NCBI GenBank assembly: GCA_963930655.1
Contig: OZ005618.1
Span: 6,284,001-6,348,000, forward strand
From: Myrica gale
Lineage: Eukaryota; Streptophyta; Magnoliopsida; Fagales; Myricaceae
Reading direction: 5' to 3'
Length of the DNA: 64,000 nt
In this document: one piece after another, positions 55,470-64,000 of the stretch
How positions within the stretch are numbered: position 1 is the first letter of the stretch
Layout of the letters: each line of letters opens with the position of its first letter
Notes under the pieces: model-generated
Told to the model about the DNA's origin: nothing
Database searches by the model: none
What the model saw: only the letters and a program-made list of their open reading frames with translations
Position numbers and translations under genes: made by a program

Positions 55470-55689
55470 CTAGTTTACTATCACGAGAAGAAGAAGAATA
55501 ATTAGGACACATATTTGTGCTTCCGGGAAAGAGTGCGAAGAAAAAAAAAAAGAGAATTGTCAATTTCGGAGAAAATAGCCAGAATTATGTATTTAAACCT
55601 CATAATAATCACAATTAAACGTGAAAATTGATAATAAGAATAAGTTTCAAGAGAAGAAGAAGAAGAAGAAGAGAAGATTAATAGAAGTA

Positions 55690-56352
55690 CTATACGGTGG
55701 TGGTAGTAGTAGTTGTTGTAGCCGTTTGAGCAACAATAGCAACACCACTACCACGTCCCTCACTAGCACCGGCAGCATCACCTCCATGACTCGCTGCCAC
55801 TGTCACTTTCTCCGCCGCCGAAGCCACCACCGTAGCTGCCGTGACCGTAGGCCGTTTCCGCTTCTTCTTCTCATAAGGAATCCCTCTGGCTTTGGCCTGC
55901 CCTTCCCTAACCTCCTTCAAGTAAATCCTCACCGCCTTCGCTCCGAAAGGATTAGACTCCGGCCGTCCACCGTTCTCTTCGTAAGCCGCTCTCAGCCGTC
56001 CGATCAGCGCATCTAGGCTCCCCCACGCTTGCTTTAGAGGGCAAGCACATGGGGCCGGCGGGTTAGGGTGACCGAAGTAGGGGCACCCTGAGATATGGAC
56101 CTTCGTCTTCCCGAACTGGTCCAAATACTTCAAGAACTCGATCACGTGCGCGCCACTGCACCGTGCTAGAGTTAACGGAGGCTTGTGGTTCTTCAAGTAC
56201 TGTAAGAAGGTGTTCCAGTCCCGCCGTTTCTGTGACTCGTACCGACTCGGGGGCGCCGGTGATGAACCCTCAGCAGCCGGGGCTGAAGCTGTTGCCGATT
56301 GACCCTCTCCGCTATTAGGGTCGGATGCACCGGCACCTGAAGCTGAATCCAT
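55690..56352 (-). CDS. LSH: ALOG-domain (LSH) transcription regulator
   Basis: A single uninterrupted reading frame of 220 residues. The ATG at 56352 is the first in frame; further upstream there is only TTG. The ALOG domain covers about residues 36-160: [20 protein letters not shown], then [20 protein letters not shown], then the zinc-ribbon insert [20 protein letters not shown], then [20 protein letters not shown], then [17 protein letters not shown] nuclear localisation signal (KKKRKRP) follows. The N-terminus is Ala/Ser/Pro-rich and the C-terminus ends in eight Thr residues and Val. ALOG proteins are plant-specific nuclear DNA-binding regulators of light growth and organ boundaries. The gene is probably LSH5/LSH6-related, judged from its neighbours. 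Its 5' side is rich in CT/GA repeats. It has large empty flanks on both sides. Confidence 0.94.
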   Translation of the reverse strand: MDSASGAGASDPNSGEGQSATASAPAAEGSSPAPPSRYESQKRRDWNTFLQYLKNHKPPLTLARCSGAHVIEFLKYLDQFGKTKVHISGCPYFGHPNPPAPCACPLKQAWGSLDALIGRLRAAYEENGGRPESNPFGAKAVRIYLKEVREGQAKARGIPYEKKKRKRPTVTAATVVASAAEKVTVAASHGGDAAGASEGRGSGVAIVAQTATTTTTTTTV

Positions 56353-56962
56353 AACCAAGACCTGGGCTTGAGCTTGATCGGCTACCAAATTTACCTATTT
56401 TCAGCAGCTGGGGGACTTGTTTTGTCACTTCTGGCTAGTTAGAAACCGCAATTCCTATAGGTGGGCTTTCCCTATCTCTCTAGAACCCCAAACAAACACA
56501 AATCTCTCTCTTTTACTCTTTTCGGTGTTTGATCGTCTTGGTATCAAGATTTGAAGTGGCTTGCCCCTTGGATCTTTTCACGGGAAATAGCGCTCTTTCG
56601 GTTTCTCTCTTTTCATTAGAAATAGAGGATTTTTTTGGGTGGGGGGAGAGTGAGATAGAATGAGCTTGTTGATTGTTGATGGGACGTAAAAAGTATGAAT
56701 GAATTATGAACGAGCCCCTCTCCTCTTAGTTAGAGAGAGAAGGAGAGTAGTATAAAGAGAGAAAAAAAAGGACTACTCTGTGTAAACAGAGACAAAAAAA
56801 CCACTATTGAGAGAAGAGAGTTTGCTTGCGAGAGGTAGAGAACGGTGTAGGAGAGAGAGAGCGCGAGCGAGGGGCGGAGGAATTCACAATTTCACGTGGT
56901 GGCCCCAAGAGAAACGTCATGTTTACTATTCAACACTGACGGAGCCCTCCCACTCTCACTTA
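56353..56962 (-). promoter_or_regulatory. ALOG 5' UTR and proximal promoter, GA/CT-rich
   Basis: On the minus strand this is the leader and promoter of the ALOG gene. It is unusually rich in CT/GA repeats (for example 56735-56765 and 56812-56870), typical of plant developmental regulators and possible GAGA-factor (BPC) sites. No convincing TATA box is seen. Confidence 0.45.
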
Positions 56963-57146
56963 GCTGCGTTTTCGACCATAATTTTCTCTAAAATTTTATA
57001 TCTCTCATAATAAAATATTTCAATATAATCTCTCTTTTATAAAAAATTATAAAAAATATAAAAAATTACCTCTCTCTTTACATTTTCACTAAACCCAATA
57101 CCAATACATATTCCCATAACAAAAATATTACAACACAAACACAACC
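56963..57146 (-). mobile_element. Tourist-like MITE, family copy D, with TTA target duplication
   Basis: Inverted relative to copies A and B. TTA lies on both sides (56960-56962 and 57147-57149). The inward-read right end GGTTGTGTTTGTGTTGTAAT matches the family terminus. Length is 184 bp. This copy fixes the family as PIF/Harbinger-like. Confidence 0.8.
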
Positions 57147-59317
57147 TTAATATATTTTGCTACTCACTAGCTGTTGGGAGCGTCGGACACCAACCATCCG
57201 TTTCCACCGCGAGGAGTACCACTAGCGAGGGACTACCTGAGAGCGTGTTTCACCGCACTTCTCCCGGAGCGTGGGCATAAGTACTGGTCGTGGGATACGG
57301 TGGCATTTCGGTCTCGTTGAGGTCAAACATTTCGACGCCACTAGGACTGAGATAGCTTTTTTACTATAGTAGAGCCAGCCAGGAGGATATTTACGGTTTG
57401 TAGAATTCTTCTTGTCTGCGCGTCACCCAAGGGTGGACGTGATTTGTTAAGGTAATTTTCCCGTGTGTACTGAGAAATGGTTCTTTGTTGTATGTGCTGC
57501 ATGATGGGAAAGGAGAGTCATAGCAGACATCAAGCGAGGGAAACAAGACAAGGATGTTGGATTGGATTAACGTAAGAGAATAAAGAACACTCACGGACCA
57601 TGCATGTGATTAGAGAATACTAAAAAGGTTCTAATTACGTGTAATTATCTCTAGTAAATATTATTATTGTGTGCTTTAATTAATTTGGGTTTAGAATGAG
57701 ACACAGGAAAGTAAAACATGCCCTGCATCTAAAATCAAAATCATTCTGTGAGGGTATAGAGAGAAGATTTTACCTTTTCTTTTACTATTTATTGATGCCC
57801 TAAAAAAGTACGTGAAAATGTGTAAACCATGTCTTTTGAGGGGGAATGGAATGCTTAATGAAAATGCATGCAAAGCAATGTAGAAGGAGAAGAAAAGGGA
57901 AATAACCAAAAATGGCAATGAACGAGACATTTCTATGGTAAATCTTGCAATACGAGAAATCAATGAAGGAACTGTGTATCGTATTAGATCAGATGAACCA
58001 TTGGTATTTTTATATTGAGTGCGTACAAGTGGAATATGAAGATATTGTGAGTGCCAATTATGATGCGTTGTAGCTTCCAATCCGTTAATTATTATTATTT
58101 TTTCAGTAGAGTGGAAGGAGGATACAACCGATTGAGTCACTTAGACATGTTTGAATTGAGCCATAATTATTAAATTTGATAGTTTAAACCGTCATTACAA
58201 TCCTATGAAAAGTACAACTAGCCTAAATGGAGGTTCGATTTTGATACCTCCAACCCCCTAACCCAATTTCAACCGAACACCAAGACTAATTGAGTCATCT
58301 CTTTCGTTGTTAATCCACTAGTGGGCTAATAACTGATTTGGTGTGACTTGGATTATTGGATGGCAAAATCTTTTGGTTGTTGTAAACATTGATATTAAGA
58401 GTACTGTTATATATCCAAATTGCAAAGGGTTCTTAATTTGTAGATTTTTCAACTTCGTCTAGCCAATTAAAAGGGTATATATCAATATGCTTTTGTTTAC
58501 ACATTGTCTTGTTCGTTACATTTTCAAAATGAGTTTAAAGCTTCTTCTAAACGGGGGATAATTTTTACGTTTCAAACTATGAAATCAATATCGAACTAAG
58601 GTTCAAATTGCAAAATTTGGTAATTTTCTCCGGTTTTTTGTTTTTATTTTAGGGTTTGAAGGATAATTGTTTGTTAAATTCATTCCTAACGATTGATCAT
58701 GCTTGTGTGGTACCAAAAAGTGCTCTCTAGATTTTCTCAACCTGTAAACTCTCCCAATTCGGACTAGAACAAGACAAATATAGAGTACTGGATCATGCCA
58801 GAATTAATGTTGTGATGTGCAGAATTAGTTACCAAAGTACTGCTCCCTAGTTTATATTTTTGTGCACATATTTTTTATCAGAATCTAAAATATATATAAT
58901 AAAAGGACAGCTGGATCCAATTTACTTAGTGAGACACTAAACAGAAAGATGTGAAGCTCGTTCTTTCTGACCAAATAAGGAAGTAGATCAGACGTCGTAT
59001 GTACAAAGGATTTTCACAGATACAAAACTCAAGGGAAGTCCCATTTTAATATATTTCAATCCAACAAAACTCAATGCTGGTTTCCGTGTTCTTTGGTGCC
59101 TCGCTGATCATGCACAGACAGCAGTGTGCAACCCCACGAAATCGCCCTTTATTTCCAACCCACCATAGAGAACTTCGAACGATGGTCTGGCTCTGTGGCA
59201 GTAGTACCCAGCGGAGCTCTTGTTTTGGGACTTTAATTTCCTAATATGCCCTGCTGATTGACGGATATGACCCATTGAAATGATCCTTTAGAAAGGTGAT
59301 AATATATCTATGTCCAA

Positions 59318-59371
59318 TCCAATCTGATCTCTGTGTGCGCCCCATCCAATCTGATCTCTGTGTGTGCCCCA
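59318..59371. repeat. Two tandem copies of a 27-bp unit
   Basis: TCCAATCTGATCTCTGTGTG starts at 59318 and again at 59345, differing at one base within the unit. Confidence 0.85.
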
Positions 59372-59653
59372 TCCAAATATGGGAAAGCAAGTGGAACGTC
59401 CCCACAGCCACAGGGAGCCACCATTTATTCGTGTTCGTCACGCAGAAGCTTGCCTTTATGCGTACGTGGTTTGTATTAAGCGTCCCAAACACTCTCCTGC
59501 ACATCTAGCAAGCTAATAGTGTAGGTTTCTCCCTTCTTGATCAATAGACGAGCAGTACTTCAGTATATTCTTCCTGCGTTTTCATTGTGTGTGGGTCCAA
59601 ACGTTTGTCATGTGTTGGGAATTGGGATTCTATTGGACATGACAAGCAATATT

Positions 59654-59854
59654 GGGGTTGTGTTTGCACGCAAAGATTTCATAAAAATTTTCACCCTCTT
59701 ACAATAAAATATTATAATATAATCTTTCTCTCTTTTATCAAAACATAAATTTTCACTATAAAAATATAAAAAATTACTTCTTTCTTCACTTTTTCACTAA
59801 ACACAATATCAAAAATTTTAACAACTCAAAAATTTTCCAACACGAAACCACCCT
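59654..59854 (-). mobile_element. Tourist-like MITE, family copy C
   Basis: Inverted copy of the family: it opens GGGGTTGTGTTTGCACG, carries the complement of the AGTGAAAAAGTGAAGAA motif, and ends CACGAAACCACCC. About 200 bp, non-coding. The flanking trinucleotides do not match cleanly. Confidence 0.7.
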
Positions 59855-59920
59855 AGAAGTATTAGGCCCTCGGGCCTGCAATAATTCAGTATCTAGTTGA
59901 AAAGAACATACATTCTACTG

Positions 59921-60105
59921 ACTAGATGAACTGTATGCAGAAGTATAACGATAATTTCAATCTTACGATGTTAAGTCCTAGACTTACAATTATACCTGTG
60001 ACGAGACTTGAGACTAGATGAACTGTATGCAGAAGTATAACGTTAATGTCAATCTTAGGATGTTTAAGTCCTAGACTTACAATTATACCTGTGACGAGAC
60101 TTGAG
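59921..60105. repeat. Two tandem copies of a 92/93-bp unit
   Basis: ACTAGATGAACTGTATGCAG starts at 59921 and again at 60013. The copies differ at only a few positions, so the duplication is recent. Confidence 0.93.
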
Positions 60106-61180
60106 TGTGTGCGACAAAACCAAAAGAAGACTTTCCCAAGAGTTAATCCATTACGGATATATTCTCTAATGGTTGTTGGAAATAATGATTATGGATAAAT
60201 GTTATCTTCTTACGTCAGCATCTATACAATGATTTTTTCAAAAAAAAAATTATTGCTATGTATTACTAATTATGTATTATATATGTTCTTCTTTTTCTGT
60301 CTATTTACGTATGTTTTATGCATATGGTGCGAGCTGTACTGACTGAATATGCAGAGGAAGAAGTAATTAGCAAATGACGGATGGTTTCAAGCCATAATGA
60401 AACGGCTCTTCGTAATTGTAGGTTAACTTGATGCTTTAAATGGGAGAATATATTAAGGGTGGATTATCGCACGAGATCTAGAGCCCATTTTTGTCGTAGA
60501 TGCTTTTTGGGTGCATCCTATAGATGTAAATAAAGCTGATGCTTATAGCTAAAAGAGGAGATGAAGTTGGTGATGAGTTAATTAGCTAATTACTTCATAT
60601 ATATGGGATCGGAAATGCTCTTACTAAGACGACAGTTCTAATTCCCTTTCAGAATTGACGTAATTCTTCCGATTTTCATATCATCTTGGAAGGGGCATAA
60701 TATGTCATTTTCTTGAAATTAAGGCCATGTTGCTAACATTTTGTCATGAATTTTGTTAATCAGAATAAAAAAAAAGTTAATCTGCTAACTTAGTTCCACA
60801 ATGGAAAGTTATTTTGCTTCACTGAACTGATCAATATACGTGTAGATATATAATTAGAATGATCTCTACTTGCTTTAAATAGATAATTTATGGATTTTTT
60901 GTATTCTTTTTAAAAATAATTCACCTTACTCTATATGGAAGAGAAGATTAATTCAGATCATTGACCTGTCTCTTGAAAGATGAATCACTACTAGAAAATT
61001 GATTTTTAGTGACGAAATTCTCGGTGACGAATCGTCACTAAAAGTCTATTTTTAGTGACGAAATGTTATTTTTAAAAATGGTTTTTCGTGACGAAAATAA
61101 TTTTCGTCACTAAAAGTCTTATTTGTGACGAAATAACAATGTTGTCACAAAAAGTTAATTTTTTGGTGACGAAAAGTTTC

Positions 61181-63115
61181 GTCATACGCCAATCGATCAG
61201 TACTTTTGTGATGAAATGCTCCATCACTAAATGCAAAGAGTTTTGGCGAGGAAATTATGTCGTCACTCCTCCCGATCGATAGTTGTTTATATACCGATCG
61301 ATCGGTTATCAATAAACACGTGGCTTTAAACACGATCGATCGTTCATCATAAGTGATCCATCGCTATGATATGACGATCGATCGGCATGCGTCATAGAAG
61401 ATCTTTCTAAATTTTAAGATAACCGATCGATCGGTGCTTTAGGTGATCGATCGTTTAAATATGATGTCGTTTAGATATTTATAATCTATTGATCGATCGT
61501 TTGTATTGAAGTGATCGATCAACAAGGCCGTCGTCGTTTTGTCTTATGCATAACGATCGATTGGTAAAGGCACAATAACCGATCCATCGCTACGATATGA
61601 CGATCGATCGGCATGCGTCATAGAAGATCTTTCTAAATTTAAAGATAACCGATCGATCGGTGATTTAGGTGATCGATCGTTTAAGTACGATGTCGTTTAG
61701 ATATTTCTAATCAACCGATCGATCGTTTCTATTGAAGTGATCGATCATCAAGGACGTCGTCGTTTTGTCTTATGCGTAACGATCGATCGGTAAAGGCACA
61801 CTGATCGATCGTTAGGATGCGTCTTCATTTTCGTTAGACGAAGCGATCGCTCGTTTCGATAAAGCAATCGATCGGTTCACACAGTGTCGTTTTAAATGCA
61901 AAAGGCGATCGATCGGTTAACATTGACGATCGATCGGTACGTAAATTTCATGATTAAACATTTGTGATTGAATAATATGAGCTTAAATAATTAGAAATAC
62001 AAAATATATATTGACAAAGTACGTTAGGATATGTTTAGATTACATAACAACAAATAAAGTATACTTCGTTAATATTTAGGAAAGCATGTACAAGTTGTAC
62101 ATGTTACATCAAATAAACATTTTGTAAGAGACTAAGATATCATAAACTAGTGATATAAAGCTTATTTAACACATGATTATAAGTTATTAGTATGAGATAT
62201 GTATTAAAATGACATTTTAAGTAAAATAATTTTAATAATTATTTCATTTGTTAGGTTAAGAATCGTTTTTTCAATAATTAGGTTTAATGATCGGTAAAGG
62301 ACGGTGTCGTTTAATGGTTTGAGACCAATCGATCGCTCACGCCTGTCATCGTTTTGAATTCGTTTCCCGATCGATCGTGAAAATTGCGATGGATCGTTTG
62401 AAAACTTAGCGGGAATTTTAAAGCTGACAAGGCAATCAATCGGTTTGATGACCGATCGATCGGTGTTTATCGTGCTTGAAATGCCAAAATGCTCTAAGGC
62501 CGTGGATGAAGTGAAAAAAAACCCACCGAAATGAGGAGAACGAAGACTTGCGGCAATGATCTCTTTTCCTCTCAAATTTAGTCTAAATATCGTTCTTTTG
62601 GTTGAGAGAGTGTTTAGAATAGATTAAGAGGAAGCCGAGCTCATATTCATTGGTTTTTTAACCGAGTGAATATTGAAAATATTTGGCGAAATTTGTGAGA
62701 TTTTGGTAGAGATTTTGTTCGTTTTGGTATTTATATCGTGCAAGAGGTAATATACTCTACATACATTACGATTTATGAACGATTTGGTTGGTTATTTGAT
62801 GATTTTTTGATTTGGGTATTTGTGGGTGTTGTGGATATAATTTGTGATGATTAGAGCTTATTAGGATGTTCTTAATATGTACATTGCAATGAGTATTGAA
62901 TGAGGATGATTGGAGAATGATTTGGGCGTGAATTTGAGTGTATGGGGAGGGTTTGCATGATTTTATCGATCTGGGTAATTGACGATCGATCATCAATAAG
63001 TGACGATCGATCATCAATAAGTGACGATCGATTGTCTGTTAGATGGTATACAACCGATCGATCGTAGTATGTTTGACGATCGATCGTCATATTTGTACCG
63101 ATCGATCGGTGTTTC
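61181..63115. repeat. Field of GATCGATC palindromes
   Basis: I count 23 exact GATCGATC motifs, plus about a dozen one-base variants. Many are extended to ACCGATCGATCGGT, a 14-bp perfect palindrome. They are spaced mostly 15-60 bases apart, with gaps at about 61945-62285 and 62470-62960. Sequence between motifs is otherwise AT-rich, so nearly all CpG in this region lies in these motifs. Confidence 0.9.
61355..61803. repeat. 226-bp tandem duplication within the palindrome field
   Basis: The unit starting GATCCATCGCTATGATATG (61355) repeats from 61581 with about 90% identity. Both units contain GGCATGCGTCATAGAAGATC and GTCGTCGTTTTGTCTTATGC. The palindromes are better preserved in copy 2. Confidence 0.9.
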
Positions 63116-64000
63116 ACGCAAGTTTTGTTGCAAATTATTGATGATGTGTAACATTTATATTTATTTAGATATTTGATTATTGAAGTGCTTGAGTTCCGAA
63201 AATAAGAATGATGTAAGATCTCTCCTTATGTTGTTCATAATTTTTCTCATATATTGCCCTAATAATGTGGATGAATAGAGGTTTGTTTGTCTGATGTAAA
63301 TTGTATTTTTTTTTGTATTCATTGGAAATACCAGGAAGGGAGTGTCCTATGCCCCTTGAATTTTGCAGTTGGAAATCACATGCAAATATGATTGTACATC
63401 TAACCCTGCAGGTAAGTATATACAATTAATAGCTTACGCTCATGCAAAGGTATAACAGTTTAGCTCACCAGCTTTTGGAACACCGATTTGTCAAATTTTC
63501 TGTTCTCGCTCCATTTGTTTATTTTTTTTCTTTCTATTTATTAGCATAAAGTTTTTTCTACAATCGTTGCTACAATTTTGATAGAAGACATCACAACATG
63601 ATTGCATAAACTAACTGGAGGAGAATGGAGATTTCTTCAGATTCTCAAACAAGAAGAGAATCAAATGGCAATATCTCCTTCCAACAGACTGAAGCGAATA
63701 TTTTCATATATTGTCGGATCAGTGAAGCAGTAGAACTAGATCTGATGCATTTAGGTTGTGTTTGTGTTGTAAAATTTTAGTGTTGTTAAAATTTTAGGTA
63801 TTGGGTTTAGTGAAAAAGTGAAGAGAGAGATAATTTTTTATATTTTTTTATAGTAAATAGTAATGATTTGATGGGGAGAGAGAGATTATATTGTAATATT
63901 TAATTGTGTTAAAATTTTAGAGGGGGTAAAATTTTGGTACGCAAACGCACTTTTTAGTTATTAATTTTAATTTTTCTAATAATTTGGAGTTTTCAATGCA
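63116..64000. other. Right end of window, no gene seen
   Basis: AT-rich sequence that may still be interior CACTA DNA. It is interrupted by a MITE (63754-63950). No domain-bearing frame is recognised. Confidence 0.5.
63754..63950 (+). mobile_element. Tourist-like MITE, family copy B
   Basis: Termini GGTTGTGTTTGTGTTGTAAA and, read inward, GTGCGTTTGCGTACCAAAA. TTA precedes the left end (63751-63753). It is very similar to copy A at 52924-53119. Confidence 0.75.

Larger units (their letters stand above)
45593..55689. other. About 10 kb without a recognised gene
   Basis: It contains several MITEs (45846, 46326, 52924, 55166), three tRNA-derived SINE-like sequences (47331, 47584, 53499), microsatellites and low-complexity runs. 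Open frames such as 46763-47023, 49843-50070, 50558-50914, 51057-51491 and 52329-52676 show no domain, no splice partners and no recognisable homology. The stretch could hold non-coding transcripts or distant control elements of the ALOG gene. I see no direct sign of either. Confidence 0.55.
57150..60985. other. Intergenic region, no gene seen
   Basis: AT-rich sequence holding a MITE (59654-59854) and two tandem duplications (59318-59371 and 59921-60105). Frames such as 57691-58140 show no domain. Confidence 0.55.
60986..63115. mobile_element. CACTA-type terminus with sub-terminal repeats
   Basis: CACTACTAGAAAATTG at 60986 is a CACTA (En/Spm) end. It is followed by sub-terminal copies of TTTAGTGACGAAA in both orientations up to about 61175, then a long field of GATCGATC palindromes to about 63115. 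No transposase is recognised in the window and no matching opposite terminus is found, so the element is either truncated or continues past 64000. The right boundary given here is only the end of the repeat field. Confidence 0.65.

Noticed and set aside
61181..63115. CRISPR-like look of regularly spaced short repeats
   Set aside because: The motif is a short palindrome in unequal spacing and variable context inside a plant transposon. There are no uniform repeats or spacers and no cas genes.

Overview
This is a stretch of plant nuclear chromosome, probably from a woody dicot or a magnoliid. It is AT-rich, has spliceosomal introns (GT-AG, plus one probable GC-AG), and holds only plant gene families: LOB-domain, ALOG, FLX-type, plant GILT, a GH17 enzyme with a CBM43/X8 domain, plant TIM22 and eS4. 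Transposon debris fills the gaps. I cannot name the species. Nothing here is bacterial or viral. I find no CRISPR array, operon or riboswitch.

Ten host genes can be assembled exon by exon with closed reading frames. Left to right they are: LBD12-like (-, 381-1043); DFO, a meiotic double-strand-break factor (-, 4590-8232); FLX-type coiled-coil protein (+, 8518-10642); TAF15b (-, 13389-16651); GH17/CBM43 glucanase-like protein with a damaged start (-, 21668-25007); 40S ribosomal protein S4 (-, 27768-29971); TIM22 (+, 32262-35347); cinnamoyl-CoA-reductase-like SDR (+, 38614-41664); GILT thiol reductase (-, 42548-45592); ALOG/LSH transcription factor (-, 55690-56352). DFO and FLX are head to head, 285 bp apart.

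From memory, several of these genes have Arabidopsis counterparts with neighbouring locus numbers. These are FLX/LBD12 on chromosome 2, DFO/GILT/LSH6 on chromosome 1, and RPS4/TAF15b/GH17/CCR-like/LSH5 on chromosome 5. The window therefore looks like an unfractionated ancestral block. The genes are conserved neighbours, not a pathway, although FLX and TAF15b both act on the flowering repressor FLC in Arabidopsis.

Mobile DNA lies between and inside genes. It includes a decayed Ty3/gypsy element (17501-19515) and a hAT element of about 2 kb (36618-38601) with a perfect 8-bp target duplication, 4 bp from the CCR-like ATG. That hAT carries a transposase remnant and a receptor-kinase pseudogene fragment. 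There are also Tourist-like MITEs, two long fold-back elements, tRNA-derived SINEs and a plastid ycf2 fragment in a GILT intron. The right end holds a CACTA-type terminus followed by a 2-kb field of more than 20 GATCGATC palindromes, the least explained structure here. The ALOG gene sits alone between about 10 kb and 7.6 kb without other genes.
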